From: Atherix ibis
Taxonomy: Eukaryota; Arthropoda; Insecta; Diptera; Athericidae
Direction of reading: 5' to 3'
Length of the DNA stretch: 64,000 nucleotides
NCBI GenBank assembly: GCA_958298945.1
Contig: CATQJD010000116.1
Location: 372,001 to 436,000 of the forward strand
Part shown: one piece after another, positions 1-14,100 of the stretch
Position numbering within the stretch: the first letter of the stretch is position 1
Layout of the letters: the number at the start of each line of letters is the position of its first letter
Notes under the pieces: generated by a model
Database searches by the model: none
Told to the model about the DNA's origin: nothing
Seen by the model: only the letters and a program-made list of their open reading frames with translations
Position numbers and translations under genes: made by a program

Positions 1-504
1 TATATTTCAGAGGAATATGAAGTAGTCTATTTAAGAGGAATATGAAGTAGTATGTTTAAGAGGAATATGAAGTAGTATGTTTAAGAGGAATATGAAGTAG
101 TGTGTTTAAGAGGAATATGAAGCAGTATGTTTAAGAGGAATATGAAGTAGTATGTTTGAGAGGAATATGAAGTAGTATGTTTAAGAGGAATATGAAGTAG
201 TATGTTTAAGAGGAATATGAAGTAGTATATTTAAGAGGAATATGAAGTAGTATATTTAAGAGGAATATGAAGTAGTATGTTTAAGAGGAATACGAAGTAG
301 TATGTTTAAGAGGAATATGAAGTAGTATGTTTAAGAGGAATATGAAGCAGTATGTTTAAGAGGAATATGAAGTAGTATGTTTAAGAGGAATACGAAGTAG
401 TATGTTTAAGAGGAATATGAAGTAGTATGTTTAAGAGGAATATGAAGCAGTATGTTTAAGAGGAATATGAAGTAGTATGTTTAAGAGGAATATGAAGTAG
501 AATG

Positions 505-2665
505 TTTAAGAGGAATATGAAGTATTATGTTTAAGAGGAATATGAAGTAGTATGTTTAAGAGGAATTTGAAGAATTATGTTTAAGAGGAATATGCAGTAG
601 TATGGTTAAGAGGAATATGAAGTAGTATGTTTAAGAGGAATATGAAGTAGTATATTTAAGAGGAATATGAAGTGGTATGTTTAAGAGGAATATGAAGTAG
701 TATGTTTAAGAGGAATATGAAGTAGTATGTTTAAGAGGAATATGAAGTAGTATGTTTAAGAGGAATATGAAGTAGAATGTTTAAGATCAATATGAAGTAT
801 TATATTTAAGAGGAATATGAAGTAGTATGTTTAAGAGGAATATGAAGTAGTATATTTAGGAGGAATATGAAGTAGTATGTTTAAGAGGAATATAAAGTAG
901 TATATTTAAGAGGAATATGAAGTAATATGTTTAAGAGGAATATGAAGTAGTATGTTTAAGAGGAATATCAAGTAGTATGTTTAAAAGGAATATGAAGTAG
1001 TATGTTTAAGAGGAATATGAAGTAGTATGTTTAAGAGATATATGAAGTAGTATGTTTAAGAGGAATATGAAGTAGTATGTTTAAGAGGAATTTGAAGTAG
1101 TATGTTTAAGATGAATATGAAGTAGCATATTTAAGAGGAATATGAAGTAGTATGTTTAAGAAGAATATGAAACAGTATGTTTAAGAGCAATATGAAGTAG
1201 TATATTTACGAGGAATATGAAGTAGTATGCTTAAGAGGAATATGAAGTAGTACGTTTAAGAGGAATATGAAGTAATATGTTTAAGAGAAATATGAAGTAG
1301 TATGTTTAAGAGGAATATGAAGTAGAATGTTTAAGATGAATATGAAGTAGTATATTTAAGAGGAATATAAAGTAGTATGTTTAAGAGGAATATGAAGTAT
1401 TATGTTTAAGAGGAATATGAAGTAGTATGTTTAAGATGAATATGAAGTAGTATATTTAAGAGGAATATGAAGTAGGATATCTAAGAGTAATATGAAGTAG
1501 TATGTTTAAGAGGAATATGAATTAGTATGTTTGAGAGGAATATGAAGTAGTATGTTTAAGATGAATATGAAGTAGTATGTTTAAGAGGAATATGAAGTAG
1601 TATGCTTAAGAGGAATATGAAGTAGTATCTTTAAGAGGAATATAAAGTAGTATGTTTAAGACGAATATGAAGTAGTATGTTTAAGATGAATATGAAGTAG
1701 TATATTTAAGAGGAATATGAAGTATTATGTTTAAGAGGAATATGAAGTAGTATGTTTAAGAGGAATATGAAGTAGTATATTTTAGAGAAATATGAAGTAG
1801 TCTATTTAAGAGGAATATGAAGTAGTATGTTTAAGAGGAATATGAAGTAGTATGTTTAAGAGGAATATGAAGTAGTGTGTTTTAGAGGAATATTAAGCAG
1901 TATGTTTAAGAGGAATATGAAGTAGTATGTTTAAGAGGAATATGAAGTAGTATGTTTAAGAGGAATTTGAAGAATTATGTTTAAGAGGAATATGAAGTAG
2001 TATGGTTAAGAGGAATATGAAGTAGTATGTTTAAGAGGAATATGAAGTAGTATATTTAAGAGGAATATGAAGTGGTATGTTTAAGAGGAATATGAAGTAG
2101 TATGTTTAAGAGGAATATGAAGTAGTATGTTTAAGAGGAATATGAAGTAGTATGTTTAAGAGGAATATGAAGCAGTATGTTTAAGAGGAATATGAAGTAG
2201 TATGTTTAAGAGGAATACGAAGTAGTATGTTTAAGAGGAATATGAAGTAGTATGTTTAAGAGGAATATGAAGCAGTATGTTTAAGAGGAATATGAAGTAG
2301 TATGTTTAAGAGGAATATGAAGTAGTATGTTTAAGAGGAATATGAAGTATTATGTTTAAGAGGAATATGAAGTAGTATGTTTAAGAGGAATTTGAAGAAT
2401 TATGTTTAAGAGGAATATGAAGTAGTATGGTTAAGAGGAATATGAAGTAGTATGTTTAAGAGGAATATGAAGTAGTATATTTAAGAGGAATATGAAGTGG
2501 TATGTTTAAGAGGAATATGAAGTAGTATGTTTAAGAGGAATATGAAGTAGTATGTTTAAGAGGAATATGAAGTAGTATGTTTAAGAGGAATATGAAGTAG
2601 AATGTTTAAGATCAATATGAAGTATTATATTTAAGAGGAATATGAAGTAGTATGTTTAAGAGGAA
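505..2665 (+). repeat. Early 1,400/425-bp repeated marker block
   Basis: A run of linked variants occurs three times: the GAATTTGAAGAATTATG unit at 561, 1961 and about 2386, followed by a TATGGTTAAG unit and a GAAGTGGTATG unit. Spacings are 1,400 bp (56 units) and 425 bp (17 units). The outer copies, about 505-840 and 2330-2665, also share the downstream GTAGAATGTTTAAGATC unit (771 and 2596), so they are homologous over about 335 bp at an offset of 1,825 bp. The middle copy is shorter. Shared order of several rare variants is the evidence for block duplication instead of independent mutation. Boundaries are approximate. Confidence 0.85.
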
Positions 2666-5294
2666 TATGAAGTAGTATGTTTAAGAGGTACATGAAGTAC
2701 TATATTTAAGAGTAATATGAAGTAGTATATTCAAGATGAATATGAAGTGGTATGTTTAAGACAAATATGATGTAGTATGTTTAAGAGGAATATGAAATAG
2801 TATGTTTATGAGGAATATGAAGTAGTATGTTTAAGAGGAATATGAAGTAGTATGTTTAAGAGGAATTTGAAGTCGCAAGTTTAAGAGGAATATGAAGTAG
2901 TATATTTAAGAGGAATATGAAGTAGTATGTTTAAGAGGAATATGAAGTAGTATCTTTAAGAGGAATATGAAGTAGTATGTTTAAGAGGAATATGAAGTAT
3001 TAAGTTTAAGAGGAATATGAAGTAGTATGTTTAAGATGAATATGAAGTAGTATATTTAAGAGGATAATGAAGTAGTATATTTAAGAGGAATATGTAGTAG
3101 TATGTTTAAGAGGAATATGAATTAGTATGTTTGAGAGGAATATGAATTAGTATGTTTAAGATGAATATGAAGTAGTATGTTTAAGAGGAATATGAAGTAG
3201 TATGTTTAAGAGGAATATGAAGTAGTATGTTTAAGAGGTATATAAGGTAGTATGTTTAAGACGAATATGAAGTAGTATGTTTAAGAGGAATATGAAGTAG
3301 TATATTTAAGAGGAGTATGAAGTATTATGTTTAAGAGGAATATGAAGTAGTATGTTCAAGTGAATATGAAGTAGTATATTTAAGAGGAATATGAAGTAGT
3401 ATATTTAGGAGGAATATGAAGTAGTATATTTAAGAGGAATATGAAGTAGTATGTTTAAGAGGAATACGAAGTAGTATGTTTAAGAGGAATATGGAGTAGT
3501 ATGTTTAAGAGGAGTATGAAGCAGTATGTTTAAGAGGAATATGAAGTAGTATGTTTAAGAGGAATATGAAGTAGTATGCTTGAGAGGAATATGAAGTAGT
3601 ATGTTTAAGAGGAATATGAAGTAGTATGTTTAAGAGGAATATGAAGTATTATGTTTAAGAGGAATATGAAGTAGTATGTTTAAGAGTAATATGAAGTAGT
3701 ATATTTAAGAGGAATATGAAGTAGTATATTTAAGAGGAATATGAAGTAGTATATTTAAGAGGAATATGAAATAGTATGTTTAAGAGGAATATGAAGTAGT
3801 ATGTTTAGGAGGAATATGAAGTAGTATGTTTAAGAGGTATATAAGGTAGTATGTTTAAGACGAATATGAAGTAGTATGTTTAAGAGGAATATGAAGTAGT
3901 ATATTTAAGAGGAGTATGAAGTATTATGTTTAAGAGGAATATGAAGTAGAATGTTTAAGATCAATATGAAGTATTATATTTAAGAGGAATATGAAGTAGT
4001 ATGTTTAAGAGGAATATGAAGTAGTATGTTTAAGAGGTATATGAAGTACTATATTTAAGAGTAATATGAAGTAGTATATTCAAGATGAATATGAAGTAGT
4101 ATGTTTAAGACAAATATGATGTAGTATGTTTAAGAGGAATATGAAATAGTATGTTTATGAGGAATATGAAGTAGTATGTTTAAGAGGATTATGAAGTAGT
4201 ATGTTTAAGAGGAATTTGAAGTCGCAAGTTTAAGAGGAATATGAAGTAGTTTATTTAAGAGGAATATGAAGTAGTATGTTTAAGAGGAATATGAAGTAGT
4301 ATCTTTAAGAGGAATATGAAGCAGTATGTTTAAGAGGAATATGAAGTATTAAGTTTAAGAGGAATATGAAGTAGTATGTTTAAGATGAATATGAAGTAGT
4401 ATATTTAAGAGGAATATGAAGTAGTATATTTAAGAGGAATATGTAGTAGTATATTTAAGAGGAATATGAATTAGTATGTTTGAGAGGAATTTGAATTAGT
4501 ATGTTTAAGATGAATATGAAGTAGTATGTTTAAGAGGAATATGAAGTAGCATGTTTAAGAGGAATATGAAATAGTATGTTTAAGAGGTATATAAGGTAGT
4601 ATGTTTAAGACGAATATGAAGTAGTATGTTTAAGAGGAATATGAAGTAGTATATTTAAGAGGAGTATGAAGTATTATGTTTAAGAGGAATATGAAGTAGT
4701 ATGTTTAAGTGAATATGAAGTAGTATATTTAAGAGGAATATGAAGTAGTATATTTAGGAGGAATATGAAGTAGTATATTTAAGAGGAATATGAAGTAGTA
4801 TGTTTAAGAGGAATACGAAGTAGTATGTTTAAGAGGAATATGAAGTAGTATGTATAAGAGGAATATGAAGCAGTATGTTTAAGAGGAATATGAAGTAGTA
4901 TGTTTAAGAGAAATGGGAAGTAGTATGCTTGAGAGTAATATGAAGTAGTATGTTTAAGAGGAATATGAAGTAGTATGTTTAAGAGGAATATGAAGTTTTA
5001 TGTTTAAGAGGAATATGAAGTAGTATGTTTAAGAGTAATATGAAGTAGTATATTTAAGAGGAATATGAAGTAGTATATTTAATAGGAATATGAAGTAGTA
5101 TGTTTAAGAGGAATATGAAATAGTATGTTTAAGAGGAATATGAAGTAGTATGTTTAAGTGGAATATGAAGTAGTATGTTTAAGAGGTATATAAGGTAGTA
5201 TGTTTAAGACGAATATGAAGTAGTATGTTTAAGAGGAATATGAAGTAGTATATTTAAGAGGAGTATGAAGTATTATGTTTAAGAGGAATATGAA
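2590..5294 (+). repeat. Tandem pair of a 1,349-bp higher-order repeat
   Basis: Two adjacent copies, about 2596-3944 and 3945-5293, share the same ordered markers: GTAGAATGTTTAAGATC (2596, 3945), the GTCGCAAG unit (2871, 4220), GAATTAGTATGTTTGAG (about 3120, 4469), the 24-bp AAGTGAAT unit (3359, 4708) and GAGGTATATAAGG (about 3836, 5185). The period is 1,349 bp, which is 54 units minus one base, explained by the single 24-bp unit inside. The second copy carries further changes such as AAATGGGAAG near 4913. The later 599-bp repeat begins inside the second copy. Confidence 0.85.
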
Positions 5295-5306
5295 GTAGTA
5301 TGTTTA
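4708..5306 (+). repeat. 599-bp higher-order repeat, copy A
   Basis: One of five full copies of a 24-unit higher-order repeat of 599 bp (23 units of 25 bp plus one of 24 bp). Ordered markers are: the AAGTGAAT 24-bp unit, a TTTAGGAGG unit, GAATACGAAG, GAAGCAG, AAATGGGAAG followed by TATGCTTGAGAG, a TTATG unit, GAGTAAT, AATAGGAAT, GAAATAG, GAGGTATATAAGG, GACGAAT and GGAGTATGAAGTATTATG. This copy has a private GAAGTTTTATG where the others have GAAGTATTATG. It is separated from copies B and C by a 924-bp segment carrying a different marker set. Confidence 0.88.
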
Positions 5307-6230
5307 AGTGAATATGAAGTAGTATATTTAAGAGGAATATGAAGTAGTATATTTAGGAGGAATATGAAGTAGTATATTTAAGAGGAATATGAAGTAGTAT
5401 ATTTAAGAGGAATACGAAGTAGTATGTTTAAGAGGAATATGAAGTAGTATGTTTAAGAGGAATATGAAGCAGTATGTTTAAGAGGAATATGAAGTAGTAT
5501 GTTTAAGAGGAATACGAAGTAGTATGTTTAAGAGGAATATGAAGTAGTATGTTTAAGAGGTATATGAAGTACTATATTTAAGAGTAATATGAAGTAGTAT
5601 ATTCAAGATGAATATGAAGTAGTATGTTTAAGACAAATATGATGTAGTATGTTTAAGAGGAATATGAAATAGTATGTTTATGAGGAATATGAAGTAGTAT
5701 GTTTAAGAGGATTATGAAGTAGTATGTTTAAGAGGAATTTGAAGTCCCAAGTTTAAGAGGAATATGAAGTAGTTTATTTAAGAGGAATATGAAGTAGTAT
5801 GTTTAAGAGGAATATGAAGTAGTATCTTTAAGAGGAATATGAAGCAGTATGTTTAAGAGGAATATGAAGTATTAAGTTTAAGAGGAATATGAAGTAGTAT
5901 GTTTAAGATGAATATGAAGTAGTATATTTAAGAGGAATATGAAGTAGTATATTTAAGAGGAATATGTAGTAGTATATTTAAGAGGAATATGAATTAGTAT
6001 GTTTGAGAGGAATATGAATTAGTATGTTTAAGATGAATATGAAGTAGTATGTTTAAGAGGAATATGAAGTAGTATGTTTAAGAGGAATATGAAATAGTAT
6101 GTTTAAGAGGTATATAAGGTAGTATGTTTAAGACGAATATGAAGTAGTATGTTTAAGAGGAATATGAAGTAGTATATTTAAGAGGAGTATGAAGTATTAT
6201 GTTTAAGAGGAATATGAAGTAGTATGTTTA

Positions 6231-6829
6231 AGTGAATATGAAGTAGTATATTTAAGAGGAATATGAAGTAGTATATTTAGGAGGAATATGAAGTAGTATA
6301 TTTAAGAGGAATATGAAGTAGTATGTTTAAGAGGAATACGAAGTAGTATGTTTAAGAGGAATATGAAGTAGTATGTTTAAGAGGAATATGAAGCAGTATG
6401 TTTAAGAGGAATATGAAGTAGTATGTTTAAGAGAAATGGGAAGTAGTATGCTTGAGAGTAATATGAAGTAGTATGTTTAAGAGGAATATGAAGTAGTATG
6501 TTTAAGAGGAATATGAAGTATTATGTTTAAGAGGAATATGAAGTAGTATGTTTAAGAGTAATATGAAGTAGTATATTTAAGAGGAATATGAAGTAGTATA
6601 TTTAATAGGAATATGAAGTAGTATGTTTAAGAGGAATATGAAATAGTATGTTTAAGAGGAATATGAAGTAGTATGTTTAAGAGGAATATGAAGTAGTATG
6701 TTTAAGAGGTATATAAGCTAGTATGTTTAAGACGAATATGAAGTAGTATGTTTAAGAGGAATATGAAGTAGTATATTTAAGAGGAGTATGAGGTATTATG
6801 TTTAAGAGGAATATGAAGTAGTATGTTTA
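6231..6829 (+). repeat. 599-bp higher-order repeat, copy B
   Basis: Same ordered marker set as the copy at 4708, starting at its AAGTGAAT unit, and directly abutting copy C. A private variant is ATAAGCTAG at about 6715 where the other copies have ATAAGGTAG. It lies within the 5.5-8.7 kb block that recurs 13,954 bp downstream, where its counterpart starts at 20185. Confidence 0.9.
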
Positions 6830-7428
6830 AGTGAATATGAAGTAGTATATTTAAGAGGAATATGAAGTAGTATATTTAGGAGGAATATGAAGTAGTATAT
6901 TTAAGAGGAATATGAAGTAGTATTTTTAAGAGGAATACGAAGTAGTATGTTTAAGAGGAATATGAAGTAGTATGTTTAAGAGGAATATGAAGCAGTATGT
7001 ATAAGAGGAATATGAAGTAGTATGTTTAAGAGAAATGGGAAGTAGTATGCTTGAGAGTAATATGAAGTAGTATGTTTAAGAGGAATATGAAGTAGTATGT
7101 TTAAGAGGAATATGAAGTATTATGTTTAAGAGGAATATGAAGTAGTATGTTTAAGAGTAATATGAAGTAGTACATTTAAGAGGAATAGGAAGTAGTATAT
7201 TTAATAGGAATATGAAGTAGTATGTTTAAGAGGAATATGAAATAGTATGTTTAAGAGGAATATGAAGTAGTATGCTTAAGAGGAATATGAAGTAGTATGT
7301 TTAAGAAGTATATAAGGTAGTATGTTTAAGACGAATATGAAGTAGTATGTTTAAGAGGAATATGAAGTAGTATATTTAAGAGGAGTATGAAGTATTATGT
7401 TTAAGAGGAATATGAAGTAGTATGTTTA
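6830..7428 (+). repeat. 599-bp higher-order repeat, copy C
   Basis: Tandem to copy B with the same markers. It carries a GCAGTATGTATAAG unit at about 6993 that copies A and B lack. The same variant appears at the corresponding place of the copy at 20784, which pairs these two copies as direct relatives. After 7429 the next repeat continues only partly and lacks one 25-bp unit present in the downstream paralogue. Confidence 0.9.
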
Positions 7429-9654
7429 AGTGAATATGAAGTAGTATATTTAGGAGGAATATGAAGTAGTATATTTAAGAGGAATATGAAGTAGTATGTT
7501 TAAGAGGAATACGAAGTAGTATGTTTAAGAGGAATATGAAGTAGTATGTTTAAGAGGAATATGAAGCAGTATGTTTAAGAGGAATATGAAGTAGTATGTT
7601 TAAGAGGAATATGAAGTAGTATGTTTAAGAGGAATATGAAGTAGTATGTTTAAGAGGAATATGAAGTAGTATGTTTAAGAGGAATATGAAGTAGTATGTT
7701 TAAGAGGAATATGAAGTAGTATGTTTAAGAGGAATATGAAGTAGAATGTTTAAGATCAATATGCAGTATTATATTTAAGAGGAATATGAAGTAGTATGTT
7801 TAAGAGGAATATGAAGTAGTATGTTTAAGAGGTATATGAAGTACTATATTTAAGAGTAATATGAAGTAGTATATTCAAGATGAATATGAAGTAGTATGTT
7901 TAAGACAAATATGATGTAGTATGTTTAAGAGGAATATGAAATAGTATGTTTATGAGGAATATGAAGTAGTATGTTTAAGAGGAATATGAAGTAGTATGTT
8001 TAAGAGGAATTTGAAGTCGCAAGTTTAAGAGGAATATGAAGTAGTATATTTAAGAGGAATATGAAGTAGTATGTTTAAGAGGAATATGAAGTAGTATCTT
8101 TAAGAGGAATATGAATTAATATGTTTAAGAGGAATATGAAGTATTAAGTTTAAGAGGAATATGAAGTAGTATGTATAAGATGAATATGAAGTAGTATATT
8201 TAAGAGGAATATGAATTAGTATATTTAAGAGGAATATGTAGTAGTATGTTTAAGAGGAATATGAGTTAGTATGCTTGAGAGGAATATGAATTAGTATGTT
8301 TAAGATGAATATGAAGTAGTATGTTTAAGAGGAATATGAAGTAGTATGTTTAAGAGGAATATGAAGTAGTATGTTTAAGAGGTATATAAGGTAGTATGTT
8401 TAAGACGAATATGAAGTAGTATGTTTAAGAGGAATATGAAGTAGTATATTTAAGAGGAGTATGAAGTATTATGTTTAAGAGGAATATGAAGTAGTATGTT
8501 TAAGTGAATATGAAGTAGTATATTTAAGAGGAATATGAAGTAGTATATTTAGGAGGAATATGAAGTAGTATATTTAAGAGGAATATGAAGTAGTATGTTT
8601 AAGAGGAATATGAAGTAGTATGTTTAAGAGGAATATGAAGTAGTATGTTTAAGAGGAATATGAAGCAGTATGTTTAAGATGAATATGAAGTAGTATTTTT
8701 AAGAGGAATATGAAGTAGTATGCTTGAGAGGAATACGAAGTAGTATGTTTAAGAGGAATATGAAGTAGTATGTTTAAGAGGAATATGATGCAGTATGTTT
8801 AAGAGGAATATGAAGTAGTATGTTTAAGAGGAATATGAAGTAGTATGTTTATGAGGAATATGAAGTAGTATGTTTAAGAGGAATATGAAGTAGTATGTTT
8901 AAGAGGAATATGAAGTAGTATGTTTAAGAGGAATATGAAGTAGTATGTTTAAGAGGAATATGAAGTAGTATATTTAAGAGGAATATGAAGTAGTATGTTT
9001 AAGAAGAATATGAAGTATTATGTTTAAGCGGAATATAAAGTAGTATGTTTAAGAGGAATATGAAGTAGTATGTTTAAGAGGAATATGAAGAAGGAATATG
9101 AAGTAGTAAATAAGACGAATATGAAGTAGTATGTTTAAGAGGCAAATGAAGTAATATGTTTAAGAGGAATATGAAGTAGTATGTTTGAGAGGTATATGAA
9201 GTAGTATATTTAAGAGGAATATAAAGTAGTATGTTTAAGAGGAATACGAAGTAGTATGTTTAAGAGGAATATGAAGTAGTATGTTTAAGAGGAATATGAA
9301 GCAGTATGTTTAAGAGGAATATGAAGTAGTATGTTTAAGAGGAATATGAAGTAGTATGTTTAAGAGGAATATGAAGTAGTATGTTTAAGAGGAATATGAA
9401 GTAGTATGTTTAAGAGGAATATGAAGCAGTATATTTAAGAGGAATATGAAGTAGTATGTTTAAGAGGAATATGAAGTATTATGTTTAAGCGGAATATAAA
9501 GTAGTATGTTTAAGAGGAATATGAAGTAGTATGTTTAAGAGGAATATGAAGAAGGAATATGAAGTAGTAAATAAGACGAATATGAAGTAGTATGTTTAAG
9601 AGGCATATGAAGTAATATGTTTAAGAGGAATATGAAGTAGTATATTTAAGAGGA

Positions 9655-11190
9655 GTATGAAGTAGTATATTTAAGAGGAATATGAAGTAGTATGTTTAAG
9701 AGGAATACGAAGTAGTATGTTTAAGAGGAATATGAAGTAGTATGTTTAAGAGGAATATGAAGCAGTATGTTTAAGAGGAATATGAAGTAGTATGTTTAAG
9801 AGGAATATGAAGTAGTATGTTTAAGAGGAATATGAAGTAGTATGTTTAAGAGGAATATGAAGTAGTATGTTTAAGAGGAATATGAAGTAGTATGTTTAAG
9901 AGGAATATGAAGTAGTATGTTTAAGAGGAATATGAAGTAGTATATTTAAGAGGAATATGAAGTAGTATGTTTAAGAGGAATATGAAGTATTATGTTTAAG
10001 CGGAATATAAAGTAGTATGTTTAAGAGGAATATGAAGTAGTATGTTTAAGAGGAATATGAAGAAGGAATATGAAGTAGTAAATAAGACGAATATGAAGTA
10101 GTATGTTTAAGAGGCATATGAAGTAATATGTTTAAGAGGAATATGAAGTAGTATGTTTGAGAGGTATATGAAGTAGTATATTTAAGAGGAATATAAAGTA
10201 GTATGTTTAAGAGGAATATGAAGTAGTATGTTTAAGAGGAATATGAAGTAGTATATTTAAGAGGAATATGAAGTAGTATATTTAAGAGGAATATGAAGTA
10301 GTATGTTTAAGAGGAATATGAAGTAGTATGTTTAAGAGGAATATGGAGTAGTATGTTTAAGAGGAATATGAAGTATTCTTGTATGTTTAAGAGGAATATG
10401 AAGTAGTATATTTAAAAGGAATATGAAGTAGTATGTTTAAGAGGAATATGAAGTAGTATGTTTTAGGGAAATATGAAGTAGTATGTTTAAGAGGAATATG
10501 AAGTAGTAAGTTTAAGGGGAATATGAAGTAGTATGTTTAAGAGGAATATGAAGTATTAAGTTTAAGAGGAATTTGAAGTCGTAAGTTTAAGAGGAATATG
10601 AAGTAGTATATTTAAGAGGAATATGAAGTAGTATGTTTAAGAGGAATATGAAGTAGTATGTTTAAGAGGAATATGAAGTAGTATGTTTAAGAGGAATATG
10701 AAGTATTAAGTTTAAGAGGAATATGAAGTAGTATGTTTAAGATGAATATGAAGTAGTATATTTAAGAGGAATATGAAGTAGTATATTTAAGAGGAATATG
10801 AAGTAGTATATTTAAGAGGAATATGAAGTAGTATGTTTAAGAGGAATATGAAGTAGTATGTTTAAGATGAATATGAAGTAGTATGTTTAAGAGGAATATG
10901 AAGTAGTATGTTTAAGAGGAATATGAAGTAGTATGTTTAAGAGGTATATAAGGTAGTATGTTTAAGACGAATATGAAGTAGTATGTTTAAGAGAAATATG
11001 AAGTAGTATATTTAAGAGGAATATGAAGTATTATGTTTAAGAGGAATATGAAGTAGTATGTTTAAGTGAATATGAAGTAGTATATTTAAGAGGAATATGA
11101 AGTAGTATATTTAAGAGGAATATGAAGTAGTATGTTTAAGAGGAATATAAAGTAGTATGTTTAAGAGGAATATGAAGTAGTATGTTTAAG
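9655..11190 (+). repeat. Block duplication 2, upstream copy (1.5 kb)
   Basis: Recurs at about 23037-24572 with a constant 13,382-bp offset: GAATACG at 9704, the 36-bp composite unit at 10059, the TATTC 30-bp unit at 10374 and the AAGTGAAT unit at 11061 map to 23086, 23441, 23756 and 24443. With block duplication 1 it makes a colinear left-to-right correspondence whose offset drops by about 570-600 bp between the two blocks. A third relative lies near 15.4-16.8 kb. Confidence 0.85.
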
Positions 11191-14100
11191 AGGAATATGA
11201 AGTAGTATGTTTAAGAGGAATATGAAGTAGTATGTTTAAGAGGAATATGAAGTAGTATATTTAAGAGGAATATAAAGTAGTATGTTTAAGAGGAATATGA
11301 AGTAGTATATTTAAGAGGAATATGAAGTAGTATATTTAAGAGGAATATGAAGTAGTATATTTAAGAGGAATATGAAGAAGTATGTTTAAGAGGAATACGA
11401 AGCAGTATGTTTAAGAAGAATATGAAGTAGTATGTTTAAGAGGAATATGAAGCAGTATGTTTAAGAGGAATATGAAGTATTCTAGTATGTTTAAGAGGAA
11501 TATGAAGTAGTATGTTTAAGAGGAATATGAAGTAGTATATTTAAGAGGAATATGAAGTAGTATTTTTAAGAGGAATATGAAGTAGTATATTTAAGAGGAA
11601 TATGAAGTAGTATGTTTCAGAGGTGTATTAAGTAGTATGTTTAAGAGGAATATGGAGTAGTATGTTTAAGAGGAATATGAAGTAGTATATTTAAGAGGAA
11701 TATGAAGTAGTATATTTAAGAGGAATATGAAGTAGTATGTTTAAGAGGAATATAAAGTAGTATGTTTAAGAGGAATATGAAGTAGTATGTTTAAGAGGAA
11801 TATGAAGTAGTATGTTTAAGAGGAATATGTAGTAGTATGTTTAAGAGGAATATGAAGTAGTATATTTAAGAGGAATATAAAGTAGTATGTTTAAGAGGAA
11901 TATGAAGTAGTATATTTAAGAGGAATATGAAGTAGTATATTTAAGAGGAATATGAAGTAGTATATTTAAGAGGAATATGAAGAAGTATGTTTAAGAGGAA
12001 TACGAAGCAGTATGTTTAAGAAGAATATGAAGTAGTATGTTTAAGAGGAATATGAAGCAGTATGTTTAAGAGGAATATGAAGTAGTATGTTTAAGAGGAA
12101 TATGAAGTAGTATGTTTAAGAGGCATATGAAGTAATATGTTTAAGAGGAATATGAAGAAGTATGTTTGAGAGGTATATGAAGTAGTATGTTTAAGAGGAA
12201 TACAAAGTAGTATATTTAAGAGGAATATGAAGTAGTATGTTTAAGAGGAATATGAAGTAGTATATTTAAGAGGAATATGAAGTAGTATATTTAAGAGGAA
12301 TATGAAGTAGTATGTTTAAGAGGAATATGAAGTAGTATGTTTAAGAGGAATATGAAGTAGTATGTTTAAGAGGAATATGAAGTATTCTAGTATGTTTAAG
12401 AGGAATATGAAGTAGTATGTTTAAGAGGAATATGAAGTAGTATATTTAAGAGGAATATGAAGTAGTATTTTTAAGAGGAATATGAAGTAGTATATTTAAG
12501 AGGAATATGAAGTAGTATGTTTCAGAGGTGTATTAAGTAGTATGTTTAAGAGGAATATGGAGTAGTATGTTTAAGAGGAATATGAAGTAGTATTGTTAAG
12601 AGGAATATGAAGTAGTATGTTTAAGAGAAATGTGAAGTTGTATGTTTAAGAGGAATATGAAGTAGCTTGTTTAAGAGGAATACGAAGTAGTATATTTAAG
12701 AGGAATATGAAGTAGTATGTTTAAGATGAATATGAAGTAATATGGTATATTTAAGCGGAATATGAAGTAGTATATTTAAGAGGAATATGCATTAGTATGT
12801 TAAAGAGGAATATGAAGTAGTATGTTTAAGAGGAATATGAAGTAGTATGTTTAAGAGGAATATGAAGTAGTATGTTTAAGAGGAATATGAAGTAGTATAT
12901 TTAAGAGGAATATGAAGTAGTATGTTTAAGAGGAATATGAAGTAGTATGTATAAGAGGAATATGAAGTAGTATGTTTAAGAGGAATATGAAGTAGTATAT
13001 TAAAGAGGAATATGAAGTAGTATATTTAAGAGGAATATGAAGCAGTATGTTTAAGAGGAATACGAAGTAGTATATTTAAGAGGAATATGAAGTAGTATGT
13101 TTAAGAGGAATATGAAGCAGTATGTTTAAGAGGAATATGAAGTAGTATGTTTAAGAGGAATATGAAGTAGTATGTTTAAGAGGAATATGAAGTAGTATGT
13201 TTAAGAGGAATATGAAGTAGTATGTTTAAGAGGAATATGAAGTAGTATGTTTAAGAGGAATATGAAGTAGTATGTTTAAGAGGAATATGAAGTAGTATAT
13301 TTAAGAGGAATATGAAGTAGTATGTTTAAGAGGAATATGAAGTATTATGTTTAAGCGGAATATAAAGTAGTATGTTTAAGAGGAATATGAAGTAGTATGT
13401 TTAAGAGGAATATGAAGAAGGAATATGAAGTAGTAAATAAGACGAATATGAAGTAGTATGTTTAAGAGGCATATGAAGTAATATGTTTAAGAGGAATATG
13501 AAGTAGTATGTTTGAGAGGTATATGAAGTAGTATATTTAAGAGGAATATAAAGTAGTATGTTTAAGAGGAATATGAAGTAGTATGTTTAAGAGGAATATG
13601 AAGTATTAAGTTTAAGAGGAATATGAAGTAGTATGTTTAAGATGAATATGAAGTAGTATATTTAAGAGGAATATGAAGTAGTATATTTAAGAGGAATATG
13701 AAGTAGTATATTTAAGAGGAATATGAAGTAGTATGTTTAAGAGGAATATGAAGTAGTATGTTTAAGATGAATATGAAGTAGTATGTTTAAGAGGAATATG
13801 AAGTAGTATGTTTAAGAGGAATATGAAGTAGTATGTTTAAGAGGTATATAAGGTAGTATGTTTAAGACGAATATGAAGTAGTATGTTTAAGAGAAATATG
13901 AAGTAGTATATTTAAGAGGAATATGAAGTATTATGTTTAAGAGGAATATGAAGTAGTATGTTTAAGTGAATATGAAGTAGTATATTTAAGAGGAATATGA
14001 AGTAGTATATTTAAGAGGAATATGAAGTAGTATGTTTAAGAGGAATATAAAGTAGTATGTTTAAGAGGAATATGAAGTAGTATGTTTAAGAGGAATATGA

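Larger units (their letters stand above)
5535..8670 (+). repeat. Block duplication 1, upstream copy (3.1 kb)
   Basis: This block recurs at about 19489-22649. The offset is exactly 13,954 bp at four places: TACTATATTT (5571), and the AAGTGAAT units at 6231, 6830 and 7429. It becomes 13,979 bp by 8503 because this copy lacks one 25-bp unit just after 7429. It contains the GTCCCAAG unit at about 5744 (GTCGCAAG in the other copy) and two 599-bp repeats. Similarity fades near 5535 and near 8670. Confidence 0.88.
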
